Part shown: positions 50,651 through 58,240 of the stretch, piece after piece
Numbering within the stretch: position 1 is the first letter of the stretch
Layout of the letters: each line of letters begins with the position of its first letter
NCBI GenBank assembly: GCA_037015955.1
Contig: CP143548.1
Coordinates: 2,970,001 to 3,034,000 of the forward strand
Length of the DNA: 64,000 nucleotides
Direction of reading: 5' to 3'
From: Lachnospiraceae bacterium JLR.KK008
GTDB lineage: Bacteria; Bacillota; Clostridia; Lachnospirales; Lachnospiraceae
Program-made: the position numbers and the translations under genes
Notes under the pieces: generated by a model
Told to the model about the DNA's origin: nothing
Database searches by the model: none
What the model saw: only the letters and a program-made list of their open reading frames with translations

Positions 50651-51380
50651 CTGCTTCTCCTCCTGCCCCTTTCTCCTTCACCGGAAAGAAATATGCCGCC
50701 GCCCCGGCAATGAACACCGTGAGAACGATAATCTGCATACCGGAAGGAATTTCCCGCAGGAAAGGCGCCTTTGTAAACAGATAGCTGCACGCCATGGAAA
50801 CAGCGACTATCCCTGCGATAATCTTGTCCTTTCTCGCCGCCGGAATAATGATCGCCAGAAACATACCGTACAGAGCAACACTTAAGGCATTCTCAACCCT
50901 CCGGGGTAAAATCGCTCCTGCAGCCGCTCCCAGAAAAGCTCCTGCCGTCCATCCCGGCGCCGCGATCGCCGCAGCGCCATAACTGTAAAATGGATTGAGC
51001 CTGCCGTCCACTGCCATGGCAATACCAAATATTTCATCAGTGATCGGATAAGACATCAGAAACCGGTGGTGCAGCTTCATTTCCGGGTCTGTCTTCTGTG
51101 ATAGCGCACAGGACATGAGCAGGTAGCGCAGATTTACGATCAATGTCGTCACTGCCATCTGTATGTACCCGCCACCCGCCGCAATCACAGTAATCGCCGC
51201 GTACTGTCCGGCGGAGGCAAGCATCAGCGCCGACATTGCACCCGCCTGAAAGGCACTCATGCCCGCCTTTTTCGCTGCAATTCCCAGCGCAAATGCCACT
51301 GCGAAATAACCCATAGCGATCGGCACACCATCTTTGATCCCTTTAAAAAACCATTTTCTGTTCTCTTCGTTTCCCCTCAT
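50640..51380 (-). CDS. azlC: AzlC family branched-chain amino acid exporter
   Basis: About 246 aa with six or so membrane helices; GIKDGVPIAMGYFAVAFALG at the N-terminus and MSYPITDEIFGIAM are family hallmarks. ATG at 51380 selected, because upstream in-frame codons give an unlikely hydrophilic extension; GGGATGGAG precedes it. First gene of azlCD. Confidence 0.9.
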   Translation of the reverse strand: MRGNEENRKWFFKGIKDGVPIAMGYFAVAFALGIAAKKAGMSAFQAGAMSALMLASAGQYAAITVIAAGGGYIQMAVTTLIVNLRYLLMSCALSQKTDPEMKLHHRFLMSYPITDEIFGIAMAVDGRLNPFYSYGAAAIAAPGWTAGAFLGAAAGAILPRRVENALSVALYGMFLAIIIPAARKDKIIAGIVAVSMACSYLFTKAPFLREIPSGMQIIVLTVFIAGAAAYFFPVKEKGAGGEADES

Positions 51381-51644
51381 ATCTCCATCCCTGCTTTTGT
51401 GTCTCGTTACAATAAGCCAAGACACCTGATATGTGCTTGGCTTGTCTTTCGTCATTTTTCATTCTATATATGTTATTATTTTAACATGCGGCGGCCAAAA
51501 GTCAACCGAATACCGACTCTACAGCATCAGGAACAAAGGCTCCGCTGCCTGCTGCTAATCATTACAACTTTAAGTTGAAACCGGGGATTACAAATGTTAT
51601 GATTTAAGAAAGCAATACCATCTGTGGAACAGGTGGCATGATAT

Positions 51645-51667
51645 ATGCCGCGCACAATCAGCGGCAT
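51645..51667. promoter_or_regulatory. Inverted repeat upstream of the secreted protein gene
   Basis: ATGCCGC and GCGGCAT separated by nine bases, 40 bases before the ATG at 51707. Could be an operator or mRNA leader hairpin. Confidence 0.35.
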
Positions 51668-51706
51668 ACACAATAAGCATATATACCTGATAGAAAGGAA
51701 CACAAA

Positions 51707-52459
51707 ATGAGAAAAAAAGTAATATCCCTGATTGCCGGTATCATGTTCTGTACATTATTTTCCGGAGTCTCCATCACCGTCCGCGCCACAGAACCTGCCG
51801 ATACTTCCAGCGAGTTCGAGGACGACTCCTGGGATCCCGGGTACGACAATGGCGCTGATACTGTCTATCCTTTTCTGCAATCAACCTTCAATGTCCCCTG
51901 GGACAAACAGACAGACGAGGAAAATCTGCAATACCTGATCGCTTCCGGAGATACTCCCGGAGCAGAAGGTCTCAAATGGTGGGTGAACAGCGGGTTTGAT
52001 GATGCGACAAAACTGGCCTATCTGAACACAATCAAAAACACCAGTCGAGACACTTCTCTCTGGGTAATGAACTCTTCTCTCTCCCTGGAGGAAAAATCCA
52101 CATATTTCAGAAGCCACGATCTCCGCGGACATGGAAGCGATGTGCTTTTATGGTGGTTTGATAATATCGGCAACAAACTGACAACAGAACAGACCAGAAA
52201 GATCGATTCCTATAATTATGAATGGTATACGCGAAGCGTTTTAAACACCCTGGAAGGTGTGGAAGTCGTCACGATTGGAGAAGGCCGGTATTACATCGCA
52301 AAAGCTGATCTGGACAGGAATACCGCTGCTGGTAACATCACAACAAAAACAAAAACTCTATGGTGGGAAGGTGCCCCTGAAAGTGCATGGACAGCCTATT
52401 TCTACTCTGCCGCTTCCGTAGAATCACTCGGCTGTAAACTCTGGAATTTAGCAGAATAA
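51707..52459 (+). CDS. Orphan secreted protein
   Basis: 250 aa. Signal peptide (about 1-27, cleaved near VRA-TEP), then an acidic, Trp-rich region. No domain recognised. Repeated short blocks with Trp/Ser-rich segments (LKWWVNSGFDD, LLWWFDNIGN, LWWEGAPES) hint at a repeated fold. AAAGGA precedes the ATG. Own terminator. At the edge of the accessory region, so possibly acquired. Confidence 0.75.
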   Translation: MRKKVISLIAGIMFCTLFSGVSITVRATEPADTSSEFEDDSWDPGYDNGADTVYPFLQSTFNVPWDKQTDEENLQYLIASGDTPGAEGLKWWVNSGFDDATKLAYLNTIKNTSRDTSLWVMNSSLSLEEKSTYFRSHDLRGHGSDVLLWWFDNIGNKLTTEQTRKIDSYNYEWYTRSVLNTLEGVEVVTIGEGRYYIAKADLDRNTAAGNITTKTKTLWWEGAPESAWTAYFYSAASVESLGCKLWNLAE

Positions 52460-52478
52460 ATGAATACATAGAAAAAAC

Positions 52479-52515
52479 AAATCAGGGCACAATGAACGCC
52501 CTGATTTATTTTTAT
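52479..52515 (+). terminator. Terminator of the secreted protein gene
   Basis: 10-bp perfect stem (AAATCAGGGC / GCCCTGATTT), nine-base loop, then ATTTTTAT. Confidence 0.9.
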
Positions 52516-52525
52516 GCGATTATCA

Positions 52526-52618
52526 TTATACAGCCCATATTAAATCCAATTCCCGCAGGATGGCTATAACATCTTTAAACTTATGCTCACAGGTAAGCTG
52601 ACTGTAATGAGCATAAGA
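52526..52618 (-). pseudogene. 3' fragment of a paralogue of the small gene at 54066
   Basis: Minus-strand translation YSQLTCEHKFKDVIAILREL, then DLIWAV and stop, aligns with the end YSQLAYEQGAKDIISILREL, then DLIKAM of the 94-aa protein encoded at 54066-54350. No start is left. Marks a remnant of an older, related element lying outside the present one. Confidence 0.75.
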
Positions 52619-52628
52619 GGGTGATGCT

Positions 52629-52709
52629 ATGGACACAATGGAAGTTCTCACATTGTTGTTACTCATTTTTTCAGCACTGTCTTACATAGACAACCATAAA
52701 AAGAAATAG
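52629..52709 (+). CDS. 26-aa hydrophobic toxin-like peptide, left copy
   Basis: Amino acid sequence identical to the copy at 53638: MDTMEVLTLLLLIFSALSY, then IDNHKKK. One membrane helix and a charged tail, as in type I toxins of the holin-like/TxpA kind. The promoter found in front of the right copy is missing here because the upstream sequence is the pseudogene fragment, so this copy is probably silent. Confidence 0.6.
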   Translation: MDTMEVLTLLLLIFSALSYIDNHKKK

Positions 52710-52793
52710 CATCCGCCGCCTAAAGTGAATGCTGTTTCTTTCATGTAGTATTTAACTGCGGGCACATCGGAACTCGTGTCCGATCGCCTTTCT
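52700..52793 (-). ncRNA. Candidate antisense RNA, left copy
   Basis: Promoter on the minus strand TTGTAA (52823-52828), 17-base spacer, TATAAT (52800-52805). The predicted transcript has a 5' hairpin (ATCGGA..TCCGAT) and runs into the 3' end of the peptide gene. Its terminator stem is weaker (AGCAT/ATGCT) than in the right copy. Ends are estimates. Confidence 0.5.
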
Positions 52794-52809
52794 AAGTAGA
52801 TTATACACG

Positions 52810-52840
52810 AGAGCCGCCTGTTTTACAAGCGGCTCTTTTT
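52810..52840 (+). terminator. Terminator of the left toxin-like gene
   Basis: 8-bp stem AGAGCCGC / GCGGCTCT followed by TTTT. Overlaps the antisense -35 region. Confidence 0.8.
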
Positions 52841-52895
52841 ACAGTAGATCATCTTCAAAATCCATAATGCCCCATGAGCCTGTCCATCCCTTTGC

Positions 52896-52933
52896 CATCA
52901 GGCACCTGCAAAGCAGGTGGGGATTGACTGACG
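52896..52933. repeat. Structured repeat, copy 1 of 3
   Basis: Inner hairpin CACCTGC-AAA-GCAGGTG, outer arms CATCAG and CTGACG (one mismatch). Other copies at 53359 and 53911. Confidence 0.8.
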
Positions 52934-53179
52934 CAGGTAACGGAAGCCGAAAACCCCGATCATGAAAAAGGAGAGGATTCGGTCATATTTGCTGAATCCC
53001 CTCTTGATAATACCTTGCGTGAAAAGTCAATACCATAGTATAAATGCTGGGACATAACAATCTTTCCACTACGCTGGGATATAGTTATAACCCACTCACG
53101 GAATCGGAAACATACCATTTAATCATAAAAGCTTTATGATCTGTCTAAAAGTGTCTAACAGTTGTAACAACAAAAAAAG

Positions 53180-53244
53180 AACGGAAATGCTGATAAACTC
53201 AACATTTCCGCGATCTTAACCAGAGCACGAGACGGGATTCGAAC
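53180..53244. repeat. Left attachment site (attL)
   Basis: 65 bp identical to 59574-59638. Contains an inverted repeat CGGAAATG..CATTTCCG (tRNA terminator) and the tRNA-Gly 3' end (AGCACGAGACGGGATTCGAA). Beyond 53244 the tRNA sequence stops matching. Confidence 0.93.
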
Positions 53245-53300
53245 TTAGGTTCAAATAAAAAAATAAGATAGAAAGGCGCTTTTTCGTATTCTCTTTTTTG

Positions 53301-53321
53301 GTGTAACCAAAAGTGTAACCA
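53301..53321. promoter_or_regulatory. Candidate integrase arm sites, left end
   Basis: Two direct copies of GTGTAACCA (53301-53309 and 53313-53321). The same pair recurs at the right end. Confidence 0.6.
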
Positions 53322-53358
53322 ACTTGCTATCATATATTACCGCTTATCATCCCTTTAC

Positions 53359-53396
53359 CGTCAGGCACCTGCAAAGCAGGTAGAGATTGACTGACT
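53359..53396. repeat. Structured repeat, copy 2 of 3
   Basis: CGTCAG, then CACCTGC-AAA-GCAGGTA, then CTGACT: both outer and inner stems have a mismatch. Followed by sequence similar to the other copies to about 53448. Confidence 0.75.
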
Positions 53397-53529
53397 CAGA
53401 GAAAGGATTCCAAAAGTCCCGATTATGGAAACGGAGGGGATTCAAACCTGAAAGTGCCCAAAACCCAATACGATCAAGGAGAAAAGCAGCCTGTCTAAAA
53501 TATGCTTTATCCTCTAAAGCACATTATCA

Positions 53530-53558
53530 TTGAACGCCACATATTTTCATGCTACAAT
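53530..53558 (+). promoter_or_regulatory. Promoter of the right toxin-like gene
   Basis: TTGAAC, 17-base spacer, TACAAT; leader of about 70 bases before the ATG at 53638. Confidence 0.7.
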
Positions 53559-53637
53559 CAAATTGTATGATCGAACAGAAAGCAGGATGCGATTTTCCGA
53601 TGGTTGCCCTCTAGTCTTTACGAAAGAGGGTGGTGCT

Positions 53638-53718
53638 ATGGACACAATGGAAGTTCTGACATTGTTGTTACTCATTTTTTCAGCACTGTCTTACATAGAC
53701 AACCATAAAAAGAAATAA
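53638..53718 (+). CDS. 26-aa hydrophobic toxin-like peptide, right copy
   Basis: MDTMEVLTLLLLIFSALSY followed by IDNHKKK: short N-terminus, one membrane helix, basic tail. GAGGGTGG precedes the ATG. The gene has its own promoter and is opposed by a convergent RNA covering its 3' end, the layout of txpA/RatA or bsrG/SR4 type I toxin-antitoxin pairs. Toxicity is inferred. DNA differs slightly from the left copy, but the peptide is identical, which argues for coding constraint. Confidence 0.75.
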   Translation: MDTMEVLTLLLLIFSALSYIDNHKKK

Positions 53719-53809
53719 GCATCCAACACTGCCCAAAGTTTAGGATGCTTATTTCTTTATTAAGCTAACAACTGAGGGCACATCGGAACTCGTGTCCGAT
53801 CGCCTTTCT
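53706..53809 (-). ncRNA. Antisense RNA antitoxin candidate, right copy
   Basis: About 104 nt predicted. Starts about seven bases after TATAAT (minus strand), folds a 5' hairpin (ATCGGA..TCCGAT), and ends at a 12-bp perfect stem (53713-53724 with 53743-53754) followed on this strand by CTTTTT. It is complementary to the 3' end and downstream part of the toxin-like mRNA. Ends estimated from promoter and terminator. Confidence 0.65.
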
Positions 53810-53815
53810 AAGTAG

Positions 53816-53844
53816 ATTATACATGAGAGCCGCCTGTTTTGCAA
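53816..53844 (-). promoter_or_regulatory. Promoter of the antisense RNA
   Basis: Minus strand TTGCAA, 17-base spacer, TATAAT. Conserved in the left copy with one change in the -35 (TTGTAA). Confidence 0.75.
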
Positions 53845-53856
53845 GCGGCTCTTTTT
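53826..53856 (+). terminator. Terminator of the right toxin-like gene
   Basis: AGAGCCGC / GCGGCTCT stem, then TTTT. The toxin mRNA would end here, about 140 bases after the stop codon. Confidence 0.85.
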
Positions 53857-53910
53857 GTAGCCAGTCATTTTCAAAGAGCATAATGCCGATGAGTCTGTCC
53901 ATCCCTTTAC

Positions 53911-53948
53911 CGTCAGGCACCTGCAAAGCAGGTGGGGATTGACTGACG
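53911..53948. repeat. Structured repeat, copy 3 of 3
   Basis: Perfect outer arms CGTCAG / CTGACG around perfect inner hairpin CACCTGC-AAA-GCAGGTG. Confidence 0.8.
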
Positions 53949-53985
53949 CAGGGAAAGGATTCCAAAAGCCCCAATCATGGAAACG

Positions 53986-54018
53986 GAGGGGATTCAGTCA
54001 CACTTGCTGAATCCCCTC
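53986..54018. other. 12-bp perfect hairpin
   Basis: GAGGGGATTCAG / CTGAATCCCCTC with a nine-base loop, no T run. The left copy (near 52970) has a mismatch and a wobble pair. Part of the conserved 430-bp unit. Confidence 0.6.
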
Positions 54019-54065
54019 TTGATGATACCTTGCGTGAAAAATTAATACCATAGTATAAATAATGA

Positions 54066-54350
54066 TCACATCGCCTTTATCAAGTCCAATTCCCTAAGGA
54101 TGCTGATAATATCTTTAGCACCCTGCTCATAGGCAAGCTGACTATATCGAACATTGGATTCATTACTTGCTGACAGCAGACGATCAACAGCCAGGCGTTC
54201 TTCTTTTGTCAAATCGTGCCCTCTTAGCTGCGCTTCCAGCTTTGCGACTGTCATGTCCTTTTTTATATATTCTTTCTCATTTAATACGACGTTTTCCAGC
54301 CTCTTTTCCGTCATTAGCTTTGCTAATACCTTTAGTATACTTTCTTCCAC
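54066..54350 (-). CDS. Small helical protein of unknown function
   Basis: 94 aa, almost entirely helical and charged, with a C-terminal region (YSQLAYEQGAKDIISILREL) resembling the DUF6809-like proteins of clostridial elements. GTG start at 54350 with GGGGGG eight bases upstream. A fragment of a paralogue lies at 52526-52618. No function recognised. Confidence 0.65.
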   Translation of the reverse strand: MEESILKVLAKLMTEKRLENVVLNEKEYIKKDMTVAKLEAQLRGHDLTKEERLAVDRLLSASNESNVRYSQLAYEQGAKDIISILRELDLIKAM

Positions 54351-54378
54351 AATGCGTTCCCCCCTTTAATATTTTTCT

Positions 54379-54413
54379 AAGGGCTGCGTATGTTCACAAG
54401 CCGCAGCCCTTTT
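54379..54413. terminator. Hairpin, possible terminator
   Basis: AAGGGCTGCG / CGCAGCCCTT with a short T run on the plus strand (TTTTCCC). No plus-strand gene ends just before it, so its role is unclear. Confidence 0.45.
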
Positions 54414-54501
54414 CCCGCGCTTCTCACCCGGAATACCCCGGAGACAGGTTCCCCTGCCCTCCAGAAATATTCCCGTGAGAACAAAGAATGAGGTGTTAAG
54501 T

Positions 54502-54642
54502 ATGCGTCCACACTTACACCCCATTATATTAAAGGTCTATCGCATCACCTGCTCAAACTCACACAAAAGCATTGAAATCCCAGACAGATTCCATTATAGT
54601 AATCTTGTGTGTATCGCAGGCCTTGCCTGTATTGTATGGTAG
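54502..54642 (+). CDS. 46-aa hypothetical protein
   Basis: Starts MRPHLHPIILKVYRITC and has a hydrophobic segment (YSNLVCIAGLACIVW) at the C-terminus. GAGGTG lies six bases before the ATG. No family recognised with certainty. Within a 434-base stretch otherwise without genes. Confidence 0.4.
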   Translation: MRPHLHPIILKVYRITCSNSHKSIEIPDRFHYSNLVCIAGLACIVW

Positions 54643-54660
54643 TTCGCGCTACCGCCCTTG

Positions 54661-54686
54661 CCGCCGGGAGTTGGCCCTCCCGGCGG
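54661..54686. other. GC-rich perfect hairpin
   Basis: CCGCCGGGAG / CTCCCGGCGG, six-base loop, standing out in an AT-rich setting. Could be part of a replication or transfer origin, or a regulatory hairpin. Confidence 0.5.
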
Positions 54687-54784
54687 TGGTACACCATTTT
54701 TCTTTTGTTTTCGAAAATAATTCTATCACAATTACTTTGTCATTACAAGAAATAGTTTATATCTGACATTTCCGTCTTTATTTA

Positions 54785-55273
54785 TTATACTTCCACATGA
54801 TTCAATACCAGTTTTATCCCACTCGGATTTGCAAAAAACTTTTCGATCGCTTTCCTATCCTGCAAACTTAGTTTATCTGAAACATTTTTTAACAGAATAT
54901 GTTCCAGTCCGTTGTCTCCTTTCTTTATATATTCACTTACATAATACTTAAACCTTGAAGCCGATAGTTGCCCTTTTTCATCGGATAACTGCCTTGTGCA
55001 TTTGTCCTGTACTGCCGGGAAGGTGACTTCGAATTTTGATGCCACTGTTTTTACGGCTCTCGTTATATTCTCTCCAATATAAACCGGGGACTCTCCTTCC
55101 TGGAAACGGATTGTCAAATGGATAACTGTCAGTACCTGCGCAATTCGGGAACTTATTGCTGAAAGTTCGATCACATTTTTATTTTCCTCTTTACTGCTCT
55201 TATATGGTACTAATTCGATGTTGCCATCATCATAAACATTCATGATATATTGTTTTATAATGTTGCGATTCAT
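54785..55273 (-). CDS. Hypothetical protein of the integrative element
   Basis: 162 aa, soluble, no domain recognised. C-terminal part is helical (SLQDRKAIEKFFANPSG). ATG at 55273 chosen because GGGAGGG lies just upstream; an ATG seven codons earlier lacks one. Transcribed opposite to the transfer genes, separated from them by an AT-rich region (55274-55498), so it may be a regulatory or accessory gene. Confidence 0.65.
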   Translation of the reverse strand: MNRNIIKQYIMNVYDDGNIELVPYKSSKEENKNVIELSAISSRIAQVLTVIHLTIRFQEGESPVYIGENITRAVKTVASKFEVTFPAVQDKCTRQLSDEKGQLSASRFKYYVSEYIKKGDNGLEHILLKNVSDKLSLQDRKAIEKFFANPSGIKLVLNHVEV

Positions 55274-55498
55274 TTTTCCCTCCCTCTGCTCCATGTTCTA
55301 TATTAGTAATATATCCTAATTCCATGTTTTAAGTCAATACTTTTTATTTATATTTTTTTAATATTTAAATTGTATTACATTCTATTTACAAATACCAATT
55401 TATATGCTATCCTTGTTTTGTAACTTAATTTTTTTGCAAGTATTATTTGCTTTTTCTACGTAATACTTACAATATAGCCCAATCAAAGGAGGAAGGGT

Positions 55499-55768
55499 AT
55501 GAGAATAGTGGGAAAAAATTACACCAGAAAAAGCGATGGACATACCACAACCACGTTACATGTGTCTACAGAATTCTCTGATTTCTACAAGAAGGAGTCA
55601 GAAGGAAGGTACTGTGAAGGTCAGGCCGTCGAAACGATATACGCCGGCAGCTACGATTGTAGCAAAATTACGATTGGATCGGAGATCCAGATTGCCTATG
55701 GCAAGGCAATCCCGATGAAATCGGGCGGGATTTACCAGCCCATTCAGGAAATTAAAATCTTGAAATAG
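55499..55768 (+). CDS. Small conserved-looking element protein
   Basis: 89 aa, probably beta-rich (GKNYTRKSDGHTTTTLHVST..IYAGSYDCSKITIGSEIQIAY). Function unknown. It is the first of a run of plus-strand genes (55499-58205) that looks like one operon. AAAGGAGG six bases before the ATG. Confidence 0.7.
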   Translation: MRIVGKNYTRKSDGHTTTTLHVSTEFSDFYKKESEGRYCEGQAVETIYAGSYDCSKITIGSEIQIAYGKAIPMKSGGIYQPIQEIKILK

Positions 55769-55837
55769 TAACATATCAACAACAAGGGACAGCCGGACAA
55801 GCTCCGGCCTGTCCCGCCCCATTTGGAGAGATGAAAA

Positions 55838-56428
55838 ATGATAACAAATATATATGGGCTAATCTTATTAGCCTCAATATTAATCGGTGTGCTTTTTCTA
55901 GCCTTTATGGCAGAAAAAATTGCGCATCCGACAGAGAATGCCGAACAAATCGCCCGGCGTCTCAAAGAGAACATTATAAAAATATTTCGTGTGTTCTTCT
56001 CCAAAGAAGAACAGCGACATGTCTTCGATATTGTCCTTTTCGAGGACATGAATATTATCATCGAACCCTATCGGAATCAGGGGTTCGAAAATGCGTGGCA
56101 GATAAACATGAAAAAATCCGTCCCCTGCTATTCTTTCTATTTCGTACCTCGTGAAAATTACGAAGCAGAAAAATTGCAGGAAATAACGGACTTACTGACG
56201 TTGAAGTTCAGGGATTATCTTGCGCTTAATAACTTGTCTTTCCCTACGTTTTCTGCCTACAGGAAAATGCAGGGAAGAATCTGGGTCGGCATTTTCTATG
56301 CTGAATTAAAAATGGATTATGCCCCGTATCGCCAACTATATCAACGCAAGATTAGGGCCGAAACTCCCAAGGACCATGGCCTATTGCGGGATGAGAAGCT
56401 GGAGGATGAAATAAAAAATGGGAGGTAA
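55838..56428 (+). CDS. Hypothetical single-pass membrane protein
   Basis: 196 aa. N-terminal membrane helix (about 7-25), then a soluble region with no recognised domain. Position before the FtsK-like gene suggests a role in element transfer or replication. GGAGAG lies upstream of the ATG. Four bases separate its stop codon from the FtsK pseudogene start. Confidence 0.65.
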   Translation: MITNIYGLILLASILIGVLFLAFMAEKIAHPTENAEQIARRLKENIIKIFRVFFSKEEQRHVFDIVLFEDMNIIIEPYRNQGFENAWQINMKKSVPCYSFYFVPRENYEAEKLQEITDLLTLKFRDYLALNNLSFPTFSAYRKMQGRIWVGIFYAELKMDYAPYRQLYQRKIRAETPKDHGLLRDEKLEDEIKNGR

Positions 56429-56432
56429 TGAA

Positions 56433-57142
56433 ATGAGGCTTAAGATTGGCTATTCATATGATAACTGGAAAAACGGCGTGAAAACGCCGTTTTTCTGGGA
56501 TACACAAGCAACGCCCACTGCCTTGTGGCAGGACTGACAGGCGGCGCCAAAACTGTTTCCGTCCAATTAATGCTGAATCAGTTGCTTTCAGCACATAAGC
56601 CTGTTTTTATAGCAGACTTTAAAGCTGGCGGTGATTGGGATGGTATTGTAAAACACTATGCCGAATATAAGGACTGTGATAAACTGCTTGATCAGTTTTA
56701 CAGCCTGTTCCTGCAAACAGTAAAAGATAAGACCTTTTCGGAACGATATTTCATATTCGATGAATTTGCATCTTACGCTTTGAGCAAAGATACAAAAGCA
56801 TATAAAGCCTGTATGGAAAAGGTCAGCCATATCGCTTTCATGGGACGGAGTTTTGGGTATCATCTGATCTTTATCAGCCAACAATGGAATGCTAAGATAC
56901 TAGACACCGCAATCCGGGAGCAATTCGGTATCCGTCTGTATATGGGTTCCACAATCTCCACGGAAAGCGTGGGTATGCTTTTCCCGGGCTGCGACATTGA
57001 TAAAAGCATTCATTTGCCTAAATACTGCGGATACATTTCCCGTCCGGAAAAAGAACTGGATATTGTCCAGATGCCGTACCTGTCAGACCCCCAAAGCCTT
57101 AAAAAACTATTAGTATGGAAGGGAAGTTATACATGGGATTGA
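56433..57142 (+). pseudogene. FtsK/SpoIIIE-like transfer ATPase, frameshifted
   Basis: ATG at 56433 behind GGAGG begins MRLKIGYSYDNWKNG, but this frame stops at about 56537. The rest of the protein continues in another frame from about 56525 (LVAGLTGGAKTV). Adding one C at 56521-56522 rejoins them to TALVAGLTGGAKT. Walker A also has Ala for the last Gly (GLTGGAKT). Walker B (RYFIFDEFA) is intact. Total about 235 aa when joined, short for the family. Probably inactive. Confidence 0.75.
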
Positions 57143-57193
57143 TTACCGGCGGCATGGCGGCGGCGAAGCCGTAAGCCTGCCGCTTCTGTAGCA

Positions 57194-57226
57194 TATCCTC
57201 CGGCATAATCTAATAGCCGGAGGATA
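57194..57226. other. Perfect hairpin before the replication initiator
   Basis: 11-bp stem TATCCTCCGGC / GCCGGAGGATA, 11-base loop, ending 30 bases before the rep gene. Candidate part of an origin of transfer or replication, or a transcription attenuator. Confidence 0.5.
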
Positions 57227-57255
57227 ATGTAATATTACAAAAAGGGGATGATCTC

Positions 57256-58205
57256 ATTCAATATTTTTATTCTGTCAACGACCAAAATGGATTCATCCAT
57301 AGTATAGATAATGTTATCTATGTCTATTATCTGAAAAACTACAACATGCAAAAAGTTGCGAATGAACTAATCGCCATACGCGAAAAGAATGATTGTCCCG
57401 GATGGGAAAAATTAAACTGTTCCCCATGCAGCAAATACTTATGGTATAGCAACATTGTTCACATAGATGCTATTCATATTTCCTTTGGGAAAGCCCAGTC
57501 ATTTGATAAAGCAGCGCGTACATGGGACATACTTCCTATGCTGCGTCTGGAAGTAAATCCCAATAAACATCATGATAAGGCGGTATTTCAGGATGTTATG
57601 AACTGGCTCAGAAAAAACTGCACAAGTGGCATCCTTAAGAAATATGATTATGCAATCGACGTGCCTTACTCGATCAATAATATTCATATTTACGGTTCCC
57701 AAAAAGAACCCGCCTGTATAAAGGTACGATCTACAGAGGTCAGAGACAGCAGCATGGATTTACAAAAATTTATGATAAGAAAAAAGAACAAAATTTGGAA
57801 GACACCGATGAGCCCCTGACAAGGATAGAACATACATTAGTACCGGGCAAGCCTTTAAGCCTTGAAAAAATATTCATCCTGCAATCCGGTAGTTCCGAAA
57901 AAAATGCCGATGAACTGGACAGCCTCAATCGCTGCATTGTTACCCTCTGCCTTGCTTTGCAGTCCTGCGGCGTAGATTATGAACCCTACATAGCAAAACT
58001 GAACTACCGAAGAAGAAAACATATACAACCCTATCTACACGAAAATACCATCGAGCTAAAATATGACGATTCTGTCATAGATTCCCTGCTAAAGAAAGTA
58101 AATGAACTGTTTGACGCCGATATAGCGTCAGATGTTGCAAGCACACAAGAAAATACAAACGACTTTATTGAACTGGATGACTCCGCTGCTCTGCCATTTG
58201 ACTGA
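57256..58205 (+). pseudogene. Replication initiation factor (Rep_trans/NicK-like), broken
   Basis: Two frames that together resemble one initiator. The first includes MLRLEVNPNKHHD and YDYAIDVPYS; the second YKGTIYRGQRQQHGFTKIYD and EPLTRIEHTL. The break is at A5 (57701-57705): one more A restores the frame. The first frame has no normal start: AAAGGGG lies eight bases before an ATT at 57256 where the start codon should be; the first in-frame ATG (57346) is too late. Such proteins nick the origin for rolling-circle replication of integrative elements. Confidence 0.75.
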
Positions 58206-58240
58206 AACAATGGCTATAAAATATCTCTTCGGGGACTATT

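Larger units (their letters stand above)
52617..53045. repeat. Direct repeat, left copy, about 430 bp
   Basis: Roughly 85 percent identical by eye to 53626-54061. Contains the toxin-like peptide, the antisense promoter region, a terminator and the structured repeat. Lies outside the integrative element. Confidence 0.85.
53626..54061. repeat. Direct repeat, right copy, about 435 bp
   Basis: Inside the element; matches 52617-53045. This copy keeps the perfect stems and looks like the functional one. Confidence 0.85.

Noticed and set aside
52896-53948. CRISPR array
   Set aside because: Three copies are about 460-550 bp apart and lie in larger duplicated units; no regular spacers and no cas genes.
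53765-53974. Minus-strand frame of 69 aa over the antisense RNA region
   Set aside because: Looks protein-like, but in the left copy of the repeat the frame is broken by a frameshift and a stop while the RNA features are kept. Better explained as RNA.
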